This document shows positions 52,194 to 62,400 of a DNA stretch of 64,000 nucleotides, in pieces (the stretch's first letter is position 1; every line of letters begins with the position of its first letter). The notes beneath the pieces were generated by a model. The model made no database searches. It had not been told where the DNA came from and saw only the letters and a program-made list of their open reading frames with translations. The position numbers were made by a program, and so were the translations under genes. The stretch comes from Bacteroidales bacterium (GTDB taxonomy: Bacteria > Bacteroidota > Bacteroidia > Bacteroidales > Prolixibacteraceae), in the NCBI GenBank assembly GCA_012719495.1, contig JAAYAG010000110.1:43396-107395 (forward strand), read 5' to 3'.

Positions 52194-53357
52194 ATGTCAG
52201 GAATTTTAGTAGTCGACGATGAGAGAGCCATTCGCAATACGCTGAAGGAAATTTTAACGTATGAGAAATATACGGTCGATTTGGCCGAAAATGCCAAGCA
52301 GGCGCTTGAATTGGTGAAGAATAACGAGTATGATATTATTTTGTGCGATATTAAAATGCCCGAGATGGACGGTCTTGAACTGTTGCCGTTGTTGGTTGAA
52401 ACACAGCCCGATTCGCCGGTTGTGATGATTTCGGGGCACGGGAATATCGATACTGCAGTTGAAGCCATAAAAAAAGGGGCTTACGACTTTATTGAAAAAC
52501 CGCTCGACCTGAACCGCCTGCTCATTACCATACGGAATGCGATGGATAAATCGACTTTGGTTGCCGAAACCAAAACCCTGCGCAAAAAAATCGGGTCAAA
52601 ATATACTATTGTCGGGCATTCGCCAGCAATGAACGGCATAATGGGAATGGTACAGAAAGTGGCACCTACCGATGCCCGCGTACTCATAACCGGGAGCAAT
52701 GGTACTGGCAAGGAATTGGTTGCCCGAAGGATACACGACCTGAGCAATCGCTCGGCAGGCCCTTTTATTGAGGTGAATTGTGCGGCTATTCCTTCAGAAC
52801 TGATCGAGAGTGAATTGTTTGGACACGAAAAAGGGGCATTCACCTCGGCAATAAAACAACGCAAAGGGAAATTTGAACAAGCCGAAGGCGGAACACTCTT
52901 TCTCGACGAGATTGGGGATATGAGTTTGTCGGCACAGGCAAAAGTGTTACGTGCCTTGCAGGAAAACGAGATTACCCGTGTTGGAGGCGAAAAAGCGCTG
53001 AAGGTTGATGTGCGTGTGGTTGCGGCTACTAACAAGGATTTACAAAAGGAAATTGAGGCAGGAAACTTTAGGGAAGACCTTTACCACCGGTTGAGTGTTA
53101 TTCTTATTCGCGTGCCTTCGCTCAACGAGCGGCTCGACGACATTGAAGAATTGGCCAACTATTTTTCTGAACAAATTTGCGGAGAATACGGTATGCCCAC
53201 CAAAACTTTTGCTCCGGATGCGATAGAAGCATTTAAAGCAATTAATTGGACGGGCAATATACGAGAGTTCAGGAACGTAATTGAGCGACTGATCATTCTC
53301 TGTGGTAATGAAATAACAAAGGAAGATGTAAACACTTTTGTTCAGCCAATGAAATAG
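52194..53357 (+). CDS. NtrC-type sigma-54 response regulator lacking DNA-binding domain
   Basis: 387 residues. The receiver domain (about 1-120) has the phosphoacceptor D52 in ILCDIKMPEMDG and Thr/Lys residues downstream. The AAA+ domain (about 140-370) has Walker A ITGSNGTGKE, Walker B GGTLFLDEIGD, and the sigma-54 contact loop as GAFTSA (214-219), where the usual motif is GAFTGA. The protein ends shortly after the R-finger region (GNIREFRNVIERLIILCGN), without a Fis-type helix-turn-helix. It could activate sigma-54 holoenzyme from solution or not activate at all. No kinase is adjacent. Confidence 0.87.
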   Translation: MSGILVVDDERAIRNTLKEILTYEKYTVDLAENAKQALELVKNNEYDIILCDIKMPEMDGLELLPLLVETQPDSPVVMISGHGNIDTAVEAIKKGAYDFIEKPLDLNRLLITIRNAMDKSTLVAETKTLRKKIGSKYTIVGHSPAMNGIMGMVQKVAPTDARVLITGSNGTGKELVARRIHDLSNRSAGPFIEVNCAAIPSELIESELFGHEKGAFTSAIKQRKGKFEQAEGGTLFLDEIGDMSLSAQAKVLRALQENEITRVGGEKALKVDVRVVAATNKDLQKEIEAGNFREDLYHRLSVILIRVPSLNERLDDIEELANYFSEQICGEYGMPTKTFAPDAIEAFKAINWTGNIREFRNVIERLIILCGNEITKEDVNTFVQPMK

Positions 53358-53381
53358 AGATCATTTTGCCTAATAATAACT

Positions 53382-54986
53382 ATGGAAAACAAACTATTTA
53401 TAAAAAGATTCTTCTGTAAGAAGTTAATCCCAGTCTATTTCGTCCTGCTTTATATTGGATTGTTTTTTCTAATGGGTTATCCCAAAGTCTCTTCTTTGGG
53501 TCCTTCCTCAAGGCATAGTTGGAGGCAAAGCGATAGTTATGCATTTGCGTTGACTTATTTTTACGATAACAATAAATTTTTTGAACCGGCAATTCTTTTT
53601 CAAGGGGAACAGAGTCATGGAAAAGTGGTTAGTGAATTTCCAATTTTATATTATCTCACAGCAAAAATATGGAAGTTTACAGGAGTAACTCCTTTTGTTT
53701 TAAGATTAATAAACTTGGTTATCTTATTTATAGGTCTATTTTTTTTATATAAATTAGCATTTTTGATATTGAAAGACCATTTCTGGGCAGTTTTCGTAAG
53801 CCTTTTCCTTTTTTCCTCTCCTTTGCTCGGTTATTATGGATTTAATATGATTCCCAATATTCCAGCTTTGGCATGTGCATTGATTGCTTGCTACTTTTCA
53901 TATTGTTACTATGAAACATCACGCATACATTATTTAATTTTATCTACATTATTATTTTCATTTGGCGCATTATTTAAAATAACCTGTCTTTTTTCATTTC
54001 TTGCAATCAATGCTGTGCTTTTAATTAAAAACGTCATCTCCATAAAAAAAGATAAAAAACCATTGTTGTTGCAAGTTGGCTCTGTTGCTTTTGTTATATT
54101 AATAGTATTGACTTGGTATATGTTTGTGAAGGAATACAATACCCATAACTTGAATGGATTTTTCAACCAATCGATTTTACCAATTTGGGGACTTAGTCAG
54201 AACCGCATACATGAAATCCAATCTTTAATATACACAAACAACCTTATCTACTTTTTTAATCCAATAGCCTTTCTTACAATCATTACTCTTTTTTTGTTCA
54301 CCTTTTTTCTTTTAAAAAGGCTATATAAACCTGCTTTTTTTATTACTGTGGTACTACTTGTCGGAGTTGTACTTTTTGTCCTTTTGTTTTTCGATGGGAT
54401 GGATGCTCATGAATATTTCCTTATTGATGCAACGATTATTATCCCTGCAATCACGATAACACTACTTACAACATTCAAAAATCTATCATCTTCTTTATTT
54501 CATTCTAAATATGTAAAAGGAATTGCTTTTACATTGCTTCTCCTTTCAATAAATTATAGCATTGTTCTCACCCGTTCACACTATAATCCGCACGATAAAT
54601 TTGTAACTGGTAATATCCCGCTTGCCAGCTGGGTTCGTAATTATTGGGTCTATTGTTATAACGATTGGGAAAGCAGCAAGAAAAAATATGAGGGCATTAT
54701 TCCTTACCTAAGGAGTTTGGGTATTACTTTTGATGATAAGGTAATTACGATTCCTGATGAAACGCCAAATCTTACACTTACTCTTATGCACCAAAAAGGA
54801 TTTACCGACTGTCATTATTGGAATAACTATTCAGGGAAAAGGCGAACGGAACGAAAAATGGAGTTGGGTGCAAAATATATGATTATACGAGGAGATGAAA
54901 ATCTTTTGCGAGAAGATGTTGCTCCTTTTACGCAAAACCAAATAGGAGAGTATAACGGAATAAGAATATTTAAACTTGTCAATTAA
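53382..54986 (+). CDS. GT39/ArnT-like polyprenyl-phosphate-sugar glycosyltransferase
   Basis: 534 residues with about 11-12 membrane helices. An early periplasmic loop contains SSRHSWRQSDSYAFALTYF, where RQSD is typical of the family's catalytic loop, and GEQSHGKVVSEFPILYYLTA. A C-terminal soluble part (about 425-534) is present. GT39-like proteins transfer sugars from polyprenyl phosphate donors to lipids or surface polymers. The region is very AT-rich compared with upstream genes, typical of surface-glycan loci. It starts 24 bases after the regulator gene but is probably a separate unit. Confidence 0.75.
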   Translation: MENKLFIKRFFCKKLIPVYFVLLYIGLFFLMGYPKVSSLGPSSRHSWRQSDSYAFALTYFYDNNKFFEPAILFQGEQSHGKVVSEFPILYYLTAKIWKFTGVTPFVLRLINLVILFIGLFFLYKLAFLILKDHFWAVFVSLFLFSSPLLGYYGFNMIPNIPALACALIACYFSYCYYETSRIHYLILSTLLFSFGALFKITCLFSFLAINAVLLIKNVISIKKDKKPLLLQVGSVAFVILIVLTWYMFVKEYNTHNLNGFFNQSILPIWGLSQNRIHEIQSLIYTNNLIYFFNPIAFLTIITLFLFTFFLLKRLYKPAFFITVVLLVGVVLFVLLFFDGMDAHEYFLIDATIIIPAITITLLTTFKNLSSSLFHSKYVKGIAFTLLLLSINYSIVLTRSHYNPHDKFVTGNIPLASWVRNYWVYCYNDWESSKKKYEGIIPYLRSLGITFDDKVITIPDETPNLTLTLMHQKGFTDCHYWNNYSGKRRTERKMELGAKYMIIRGDENLLREDVAPFTQNQIGEYNGIRIFKLVN

Positions 54987-55154
54987 TATGATAACAATAA
55001 AAAAACTGTTTATATTGGAAAATTCTATCTAATTCAATAAATAGAACAAAAAAAGCACAATTAAGACTCTGTTTGTCAGAAATTAAGATGCACAATGCTT
55101 ACCCTTTTTACTCTTTAAAACTGCGATTAACGCACAATTAATGAAAGGTATAAA

Positions 55155-55919
55155 ATGATTGGTGACAAAAAGATAATAGTAGTTTTGCCTGCTTACAATG
55201 CTGGCAAAACATTGAGAAAGACATTTAATGAAATAGACAGAAATATTGTTGATGATATCATCCTAGTTGATGATTGCAGTAAAGATGACACCATTGGCGT
55301 AGCTCAACAATTAGGTATTCAGCATATTATTCAGCACGAAAAAAACAAGGGATATGGAGGGAACCAAAAAACCTGTTATAATAAGGCACTCGAACTGGGG
55401 GCCGACATTGTAATTATGGTCCATCCCGATTACCAATACACCCCATTGCTGATTCCTTCTATGAGCTATTTAATAGCCAATGGATTGTATCATGTGGTGT
55501 TGGGGTCGCGCATCTTAGGAAAAGGAGCCCTAAGGGGAGGAATGCCCTGGTATAAATATGTTGCAAACCGCTTGCTTACCCTTTCCCAGAATATTTTAAT
55601 GAATGCCAAACTTTCTGAATATCATACTGGTTACCGTGCTTTCTCGAAAGAGGTACTATTAGCTATTAATTATAATGAAAATTCCGATAATTTTATTTTC
55701 GATAACCAAATGCTGGCTCAAATTTGGTATGCCGATTATGATATTGCTGAAATTACTTGTCCAACCAAATATTTTAAAGATGCATCGAGCATAAACATTA
55801 AAAACAGTTCGGTATACGGGTTAGGTGTTTTGAAAACATCGATGCAATACCGACTACAAAAATGGGGATTGGGAAAATTCTCTATTTTCAAAAATCAAAG
55901 AGACTGTATCAATTACTAA
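55155..55919 (+). CDS. GT2-family glycosyltransferase (DPM1/dolichyl-P-mannose type)
   Basis: 254 residues. The GT-A fold reads KIIVVLPAYNAGKTLRKTF, DIILVDDCSKDDT, an Asp motif in IVIMVHPDYQY and the acceptor-site region NFIFDNQMLAQIWYADYDI. No membrane helices are present, matching the short soluble class that loads a sugar onto polyprenyl phosphate or adds a residue to a lipid-linked glycan. It is in the AT-rich glycan locus downstream of the GT39-like gene. Confidence 0.85.
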   Translation: MIGDKKIIVVLPAYNAGKTLRKTFNEIDRNIVDDIILVDDCSKDDTIGVAQQLGIQHIIQHEKNKGYGGNQKTCYNKALELGADIVIMVHPDYQYTPLLIPSMSYLIANGLYHVVLGSRILGKGALRGGMPWYKYVANRLLTLSQNILMNAKLSEYHTGYRAFSKEVLLAINYNENSDNFIFDNQMLAQIWYADYDIAEITCPTKYFKDASSINIKNSSVYGLGVLKTSMQYRLQKWGLGKFSIFKNQRDCINY

Positions 55920-56062
55920 CTTAAGTTCAAATTTTTCAATACTTTTTGACACTCGAAACAAAAGCTTTTATTAAGTATATGATACAGTCTCTTTCAAATA
56001 TTCATTTTTACAAAATCATATTAAGAGTGAGCTATATTGTAAAAAAGTATTAATAATGCGAA

Positions 56063-56231
56063 TTAAGAGTTAAAAATAAGGAATATATAAGCTGCGGCCA
56101 ACCTGCCAAATATATAAACCATCAGACCTTTAGTTAACCGTACCTTGGATGCTCTATCAATATCTGTTTTTTCAATTAGCTAATTGTACAATGATTCAAT
56201 TGGTTGCCTAACCATTGAGACCGCTGTTTTT
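56063..56231 (-). pseudogene. Transposase C-terminal remnant (IS debris)
   Basis: The minus-strand frame reads VSMVRQPIESLYN, stop (TAG in place of an expected Trp), LIEKTDIDRASKVRLTKGLM, VYIFGRLAAAYIFLIFNS, stop. The RQPIES and EKTxIxxASKVRxTxGLxVxxFG pattern is common at the C-terminus of Bacteroidota DDE transposases. Upstream the frame is closed by TGA, so only about 55 codons survive. No terminal inverted repeats were identified. The rest of the 55920-56440 gap is AT-rich with no gene. Confidence 0.7.
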
Positions 56232-56440
56232 CATAATTTTTCCTCATGTTTTTAATTGTCGATTTTTATTAGAAAATAGAAGATTTTTTGTTAATGAGCG
56301 AGCGCCCAACAAAAAATGTATCTTTTCTTTCCTAAAAGAAGAACAAATCGATTAACTTTTCATTTTTACCTCTTATCCTCAAGAATTCTTTTATCATTCA
56401 AAATATAATATCTATTTTGGTTCTGAAAAACATCTTATAT

Positions 56441-57382
56441 ATGATTTTATCAAAAAAAATATCAGTTGTAGTACCCTGTTTCAATGAATCAGACGGTATT
56501 CGCGAATTTTATAAAGTAATTACTTCGGTAATCGAAAATAAATACAACTATGAGATTATTGTTGTAGACGACGGCAGTAAAGATCACACATTAAAGATCA
56601 TTCGTGAATTAGCCCAAGAGGATAATCACATTAAATATATTTCTTTTTCACGCAATTTTGGCCATCAGAATGCGGTGAAAGCAGGGCTTGATCATGCTTC
56701 AGGTGATGCGGTAATCAGTCTTGATGCCGACCTTCAACATCCCCCTCAGTTAATTCCTCAACTCATTGATAAATGGCAGGAGGGTTATGAAGTCGTTTAC
56801 ACGATCAGGGAAGAGCATGAGTCTATCAGTTTGATGAAAAAGATGACTTCCCGATTTTTCTATAAAATCTCAAACAGTTTGTCTGAGACAAAAGTTGAAC
56901 CAGGAGCCGCAGATTTTCGCCTACTCGATCGAAAGGTTGTTGATGCGATAAAACAAATGCCTGAAAATTATCTTTTTTTGCGTGGAATTATTGCTTGGGT
57001 TGGATTTAAACAATATGCAATCAAATACAAAGCGAATGAACGTTTTGCAGGAGAATCGAAATATACTTTTAATAAGATGGTGAAATTTGCTTCAACAGGA
57101 ATTACTTCGTTCAGCACAAAGCCACTCAAAATTTCGATTTATCTGGGAACAGCCTTTGCTTTACTTGCTTTTGCTTTTGCAATATATGCACTAATTATTT
57201 ATGCATTTACAGACAATGCTATTCAGGGGTGGGCTTCTATCGTTATTGGAATCATGTTTTTTAGCGGAATCAATTTATTAATGCTGGGTATTATTGGAGA
57301 ATATCTGGGTAAAATGTTTATAGAAAACAAACGCCGTCCAAATTATATTGTTGGCGAAACAAATATTGATGGTAGTCGTTAA
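56441..57382 (+). CDS. GT2 glycosyltransferase with C-terminal membrane helices (GtrB-like)
   Basis: 313 residues from ATG 56441. The GT2 domain reads KISVVVPCFNESDGI, EIIVVDDGSKDHT, DAVISLDADLQHPP and the acceptor region MPENYLFLRGIIAWVGF. Two C-terminal helices (FALLAFAFAIYALIIYAF; WASIVIGIMFFSGINLLMLG) match bactoprenol-phosphate glucosyltransferases (GtrB, ArnC-like), which load a sugar onto undecaprenyl phosphate for the GT39-like enzyme upstream. A pairing of the two is likely. I chose the internal start because the family motif begins six residues later. Confidence 0.88.
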   Translation: MILSKKISVVVPCFNESDGIREFYKVITSVIENKYNYEIIVVDDGSKDHTLKIIRELAQEDNHIKYISFSRNFGHQNAVKAGLDHASGDAVISLDADLQHPPQLIPQLIDKWQEGYEVVYTIREEHESISLMKKMTSRFFYKISNSLSETKVEPGAADFRLLDRKVVDAIKQMPENYLFLRGIIAWVGFKQYAIKYKANERFAGESKYTFNKMVKFASTGITSFSTKPLKISIYLGTAFALLAFAFAIYALIIYAFTDNAIQGWASIVIGIMFFSGINLLMLGIIGEYLGKMFIENKRRPNYIVGETNIDGSR

Positions 57383-57564
57383 ACAATAGCCTCGCTATAA
57401 GCATCTTTAATTTTCTGTTTATTCGTTTTGTAACGTAATTCGTTAGAGAGATCCAGTTGGATGAAAAAAGTAATACAAGAGCCTTAATCCTTTAAGATGT
57501 TATAAACGTTTTTTGTCATCATTGTTTTCAATACAAAGCAAATCCTGTCAGTTTTGTATTAAAA
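57383..57564. other. Intergenic region without recognised gene
   Basis: 182 bases between the GtrB-like gene and the acyltransferase remnant, AT-rich, with nothing recognised. Confidence 0.3.
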
Positions 57565-57734
57565 TCAAATTAGCCATATTCGTAAAATTCTCCGGGCGAA
57601 AAAGTTTTTCAGGTTGATGGTTTTTGTATTCGATTTTTCTTCCAGAATAATATACGTGATGAGAAACCCGCTAAGCACAATGAAGAACGATACACTTCTT
57701 GAATCGAGAAAATAAACATTGTTTGGTGACAGGA
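57565..57734 (-). pseudogene. Acyltransferase fragment, tandem duplicate of the next gene
   Basis: The minus frame reads LSPNNVYFLDSRS, VSFFIVLSGFLITYIILEEK, SNTKTINLKNFF, ARRILRIW and then stops. It is nearly identical to residues about 52-92 of the adjacent intact acyltransferase (VSFFFVLSGFLITYIILEEK and so on). It abuts the intact gene's stop codon and shows only the N-terminal quarter. This fits a decayed tandem copy or a recombination joint between two related acyltransferase genes. Confidence 0.75.
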
Positions 57735-58820
57735 TCAGTAGAATAACTTTTTCAATTTTAAAAAATGCTTTTCAAATACATGGTACGAGACAATGCTTAC
57801 CCCAATAGTTATGAGAAGCGATGAAAAAGAAAAGAGAAGGGCAAAGCCCGCTTTATCGAGCGAGAATGACAACATATTGAATACGTGAGTCATTGCATTA
57901 ATGATAATAGTGTGGTACACATATAATCCGTAGGTGAATACGCCCAAATAACTTAAAATGTTTTTGTCAGCTATTTTTAAAGGACTGTTTGCTGGGATTA
58001 TTATGGACAGCAATGCGCTGAACATAGCTCCAAAGAGTAGCGGTTCGATATTGCTTTTGTAATTATAATCAATATTTGGAGAAAGAATTACGTAGCAAAC
58101 AACAAGAACTGCGAAAAAGATTTTGTAGGATACATGAATTTTTTCAGTTGCGTTAACGAATCTTTCAGCATTTGTGACCAGCAAATATGCCGGAATTGCC
58201 CCCCATGCAAAATAATCAATATTCGAAAACACGTCGGCATCAGAAATAGTATTGGCGAGGTATATGCCCCGTGCAATGCTGCCTGTAATTATTGCGGCGA
58301 TTAAAAGAACAGGGATTTTTTTCATCTTGATAAAAAACATAGCAAGGCCCCAAATAAAGTAAAAGTGTTCCTCAACACAAAGTGACCACATAACCCCAAG
58401 TGGCGAAACATTTGGTTCCGAGTGAGAAAACATTATATTGTAGTTTTCGAGGAAAAGACATGATATCAGCCAGTTAGGTTGGTATCCATCGGGTGAGGCA
58501 CTAATTCCGAAAAATGACAACAGATGGGGAGTTAAAAAGGCAATAAGGATCATAAGGTAGAAAAGTGGCCATATTCGTAAAATACGGCGAACAAAAAAGT
58601 TTTTCAGGTTTATAGTTCCAGTATTTGATTTTTCTTCAAGAATAATATATGTGATAAGAAACCCGCTGAGCACGAAAAAGAACGAGACCCCAATTCCCCC
58701 TCCTCCTTTTAGAAATGAAAATACAGGGAAAGCTGTAATTGGAAGATGAAGCAGAAAAACCTTCATGAACGCAAAAAAACGCAATGCATCGAAGGTGTGA
58801 AAATGCTTGCGGCTTCCCAT
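57735..58820 (-). CDS. Acyltransferase family 3 (OafA/WbbJ-like)
   Basis: 361 residues from ATG 58820 (MGSRKHFHTF). About ten membrane helices are present. The catalytic His is in FMKVFLLHLPITAF, with the family loop VSFFFVLSGFLITYIILEEK and the RRILRIWPLFYL segment. It ends EKHFLKLKKLFY. These enzymes acylate surface polysaccharides, lipid A sugars or peptidoglycan from the cytoplasmic side. A TTG start at 58844 would overlap dtd; the ATG leaves a 1-base gap to the dtd stop, which points to translational coupling. Confidence 0.87.
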   Translation of the reverse strand: MGSRKHFHTFDALRFFAFMKVFLLHLPITAFPVFSFLKGGGGIGVSFFFVLSGFLITYIILEEKSNTGTINLKNFFVRRILRIWPLFYLMILIAFLTPHLLSFFGISASPDGYQPNWLISCLFLENYNIMFSHSEPNVSPLGVMWSLCVEEHFYFIWGLAMFFIKMKKIPVLLIAAIITGSIARGIYLANTISDADVFSNIDYFAWGAIPAYLLVTNAERFVNATEKIHVSYKIFFAVLVVCYVILSPNIDYNYKSNIEPLLFGAMFSALLSIIIPANSPLKIADKNILSYLGVFTYGLYVYHTIIINAMTHVFNMLSFSLDKAGFALLFSFSSLLITIGVSIVSYHVFEKHFLKLKKLFY

Positions 58821-58821
58821 G

Positions 58822-59274
58822 CTATTCTTTGTTTTTTGTGTCAATCCAGATAGTTACCGGGCCATCGTTCAGTAAATTAACCTTCATGTCGGCACCAAAA
58901 ATACCTCGGGCAACAGGTTTTCCAAGTTCTTTCGAAACAGCTTCGCAGAAAAACTCATACATTGGGATGGCGTATGTTGGTTTTGAGGCCCGTATGTACG
59001 ACGGCCGGTTTCCTTTTTTTGTCTGGGCATGAAGCGTAAACTGACTGACGATCAAAATTTCGCCATTTTCATCAATGACTGAGCGATTCATTACTTCGTT
59101 TTCGTCGGGGAATATACGGAGTTGTACAATTTTTTTTGCCAGCCAATCAGCATCCTCATGTTTGTCGGCATCTTCAATACCCACAAAAACCAACAAGCCC
59201 TGACCTATTGTTGAAATAAGTTCCCCGTCGACGGTAACCGATGCATTATTTACTTTTTGAATGACTACCCGCAT
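58822..59274 (-). CDS. dtd: D-aminoacyl-tRNA deacylase
   Basis: 150 residues, the normal length. It hydrolyses D-amino acids from mischarged tRNA in the cytoplasm. The start MRVVIQKVNNASVTVDGELI, the active-site loop SQFTLHAQTKKGNRPSY and the C-terminal NDGPVTIWIDT (a Gly-cisPro variant region) are all present. It lies upstream of the acyltransferase on the same strand, with a 1-base gap. The partner is functionally unrelated. Confidence 0.95.
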   Translation of the reverse strand: MRVVIQKVNNASVTVDGELISTIGQGLLVFVGIEDADKHEDADWLAKKIVQLRIFPDENEVMNRSVIDENGEILIVSQFTLHAQTKKGNRPSYIRASKPTYAIPMYEFFCEAVSKELGKPVARGIFGADMKVNLLNDGPVTIWIDTKNKE

Positions 59275-59419
59275 TGTTTTAGTTTTTAAGTTGATTTCAT
59301 GCGCGAAGAATACAAAAGTGATATTTTTTATCCATTTTTTAAGTAAGATTGAAAATCTAGATATAATATTCTAATTATCAATTTGTTTATTTTTCTCCTG
59401 CAATTTCTTCACCAAAAAG

Positions 59420-59448
59420 AAGAGGCCACCATTTTTGGGTAGCCTCTT
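59420..59448 (-). terminator. Terminator of the MBG-repeat protein gene
   Basis: An 11-bp stem with one mismatch (AAGAGGC-C-ACC 59420-59430 and GGT-A-GCCTCTT 59438-59448) has a 7-base loop and, on the minus strand, is followed by CTTTTTGG. It is 26 bases after the stop codon. Confidence 0.75.
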
Positions 59449-59473
59449 TAAAAATAATTAGTTATATTTTATG

Positions 59474-62400
59474 TTACTGTTTTACAACCCGTAACGTTTG
59501 GGTTTTGTTCCCGGCAACAATGTTCACCAGGTAAACCCCGTTCCTCAGATCTGCCAGATGCAGGAAATTTTTCCCATCGCAGAGCTCACCCTGCCTCAGA
59601 ACCTGTCCGGCGAGGTTACACAACGAGAAATGTCCTGCGTTAGCATCGGTTGTTTCAATAGTCAGTCCATCGGAGAAAGGGTTTGGGAAAACCAAAACGC
59701 TGACCCTATCCAATTGCAAAACCCCCACGCCCGGTTCAATAGTGAGCGAACCGTTTACGTACACAAACGAGTAGTTGTTGTCCCGGGCACCGTCAGGGGT
59801 CAGCAGGTAAGTACCGGCAGGGCTGTCGTTCGTTGCGCTTGTGGCAACCTCAGGCAAATGGTCGATATCGGCAATTCCGTCCCCGTTTTTGAATCCCAGG
59901 TAACCCATTTCGAAGACCGGCATTTGCTGCCCCCTCTTCATCGAAGCATCAAGGGCAGTAACGGTAATAGTAGCCTTGCCCACGGTAAGCGAGCCGTTTT
60001 GGTATACAAAGCTGTAGTTTTCGGCACTGCCGCCCTGAGTGCTAATTGAGTAACTGCCAGCATCGATCTTTCCGCTGTGTTCGAGCACGGCCACCGGCAA
60101 TTCCCCGAGGTCGACCGAGCTGTCGCCGTTTACAAAACCGCTAACGGTACAAGTCAAGGCAGGAAGCATTTCACCGTATACCATTTGCAAGTCGTTTGCG
60201 GTAACAGTAAGCACGGCCTGTAACACGTCGATGTTGACAGATTGCTTTACCGCAAAGAATGCCGCCGTGTCGTGCGGAGTAAAGGTAAGGCTCAGTTGCT
60301 GGTCCATGCCGGCACCAAGTACTACCCCTGCAGCAGGGCTGTAGGAGAAGTCGCCGGGAGTAGAGGCCACCGCGTTGAGCTGCAAATTGCCCAGAGGAGT
60401 ACCGTACGTGATGGCTTCAGGAGCTCCCCATGTAAGCACCGGAAGTTGCTTGTCCGAGATGGTAAGTATCCCTTCAATATAATCGAATACGTAGTTTGCC
60501 GCCCTGGCACCTCCAATGGAGATAGGGTAGGAGCCGGCAGGGCTGTCCGGAGAGGCTATTGTTGAAGCAGTAGGTAAAACCTCGATAGCGCTGATGCTAT
60601 CACCGTTGACAAACCCGCTGACCGCGAACAAGAACTCAGGCAAAGTCAGCCCGGCCACCATGTGCTGGTCCAGGGCGGTAACGGTAAGCAAGGCGGGCAG
60701 TACATCAATGGGAACAGATTTACTGACCGATTGATACGTGTTGGTGTCGAGTGGGGTAAAGGTAAGGCTCAGAAGCTGTCCGTTTCCGGCACCAAGCACT
60801 ACTCCCGAGGCCGGGCTGTAGCTGAAACTGCCTGGAACATAGCTTGTGGCATTGAGCTGAATGTTGCTTAAAGCGGTACCGTAAACGATACTTTCGGGGG
60901 TCACCCATGAAACCACGGGAAGTTGTTTTCCCGAAATGGTAAGAGACGCATCAACATACTCGAAATAGTAATTTTGAGCAGAGCCGCCAGACACGGATAT
61001 TGTGTATGATCCTGGTTCACTGCTTGAACTGGCCGTAGTTGATGCAGTGGGCAACGCTTCGATAACCGATTCACTTTCCCCGTTTACAAAACCGCTAATC
61101 GATAACGAGAGCTCAGGCAACGGCTGCCCGGTAGTCATAAACTGGTCGATGGCCTTAACCGTAAGCATTGCAGGGACTACGTCAATATCTCCGTCGATGC
61201 GTGTCAACAGGTAATTATTATCTCGTCCGCCGTCAATGTGCAGCGCCCCCGGGTATTGGCCCACTGCACTGAAGCGGTCAATATCAGTAGAAACTTCAGG
61301 GAGAACCGCAATAACGCTGTCGTTATTCTTCCATCCCGAGAAGCTGAAGGTATACGCGGGGTTATCGTCTCCGTACTGACGAGTAATTGGGTTAACAGTA
61401 ACCGTTAGTGGAGCTTGCGATATGCGGTATGTTCCCGGGATATAATTGAAATCGTAATTATTGTCCGATGCTCCTGAAATAAGGATAGCGCTGCTGTACA
61501 TGCCAGCAGGGGTAAGCCTGTCGACGGTAGTGGTCATAACGGGTTCCACATCAATTTCTTCCACCCCGTTTACCCAGCCTTTGTAGTAGAACGTGTTGTA
61601 GGGGTTTATGTCCCCGTATTCTTTGCTCTGACTGTTGGCCTTCACTGTTAGAATGGCCTTTGTAACCAGGAAGTCGCCGTCAACAAGGATGAACCCATAA
61701 TTGTTGTCGGTACCGCCCGAAAGGGTTATTGCCCCGGAGTAGAGGCCAGCATTGGTCAGCTGGTCGATAGTTGTGCTGATTGTAGGTTCAATATCGAGGC
61801 TGCTTGCATCGTCGCCGTTTACAAAACCGCTGTAAGAGATGGAGAGCACCGGGTTTTGGGCGCCGTACACCTTGGTCATGTTGTCGGCTTTAGCCGTGAG
61901 GGTGGCTTTGGTAATTTCAAAGTTGCCGGGCACAAAACTGAACTTGTAATTGTTGTCCGAACCACCGGAGAAAGTGATGGCACCGGAATACGAGCCGGCA
62001 TTGCTGTATTCATCGATATCTGTAACAACAGCAGGCTCTTCGTCCAAATCGGCAATGTCATCGCCATTTACAAAACCGCTGTATTCGAAAGTCAGCATAG
62101 GGTTGTTTTCGCCATAAACCTTGGTTTGCTTGTGGGCGGTAACGGCGAGGGTGGCTTTGGTAATTTCAAAGTCGCCGGGCACAAAATCGAACTTGTAATT
62201 GTTGTCATTGCAGCCTGTAAAGGTGATGGCTCCGGTGTAGTAATCGGCATTACTGAGTTCGTTGATTGCAGTACCGATTATTGGTTTTTCATCCAAAACA
62301 CTCACATCGTCGTTATTCACAAAACCACTGTAACTAAAAGTCAGCATAGGGTTGCTTTCGCCATACACCTTGTGTTGGTTGTGGGCAGTAACGGTGAGGG

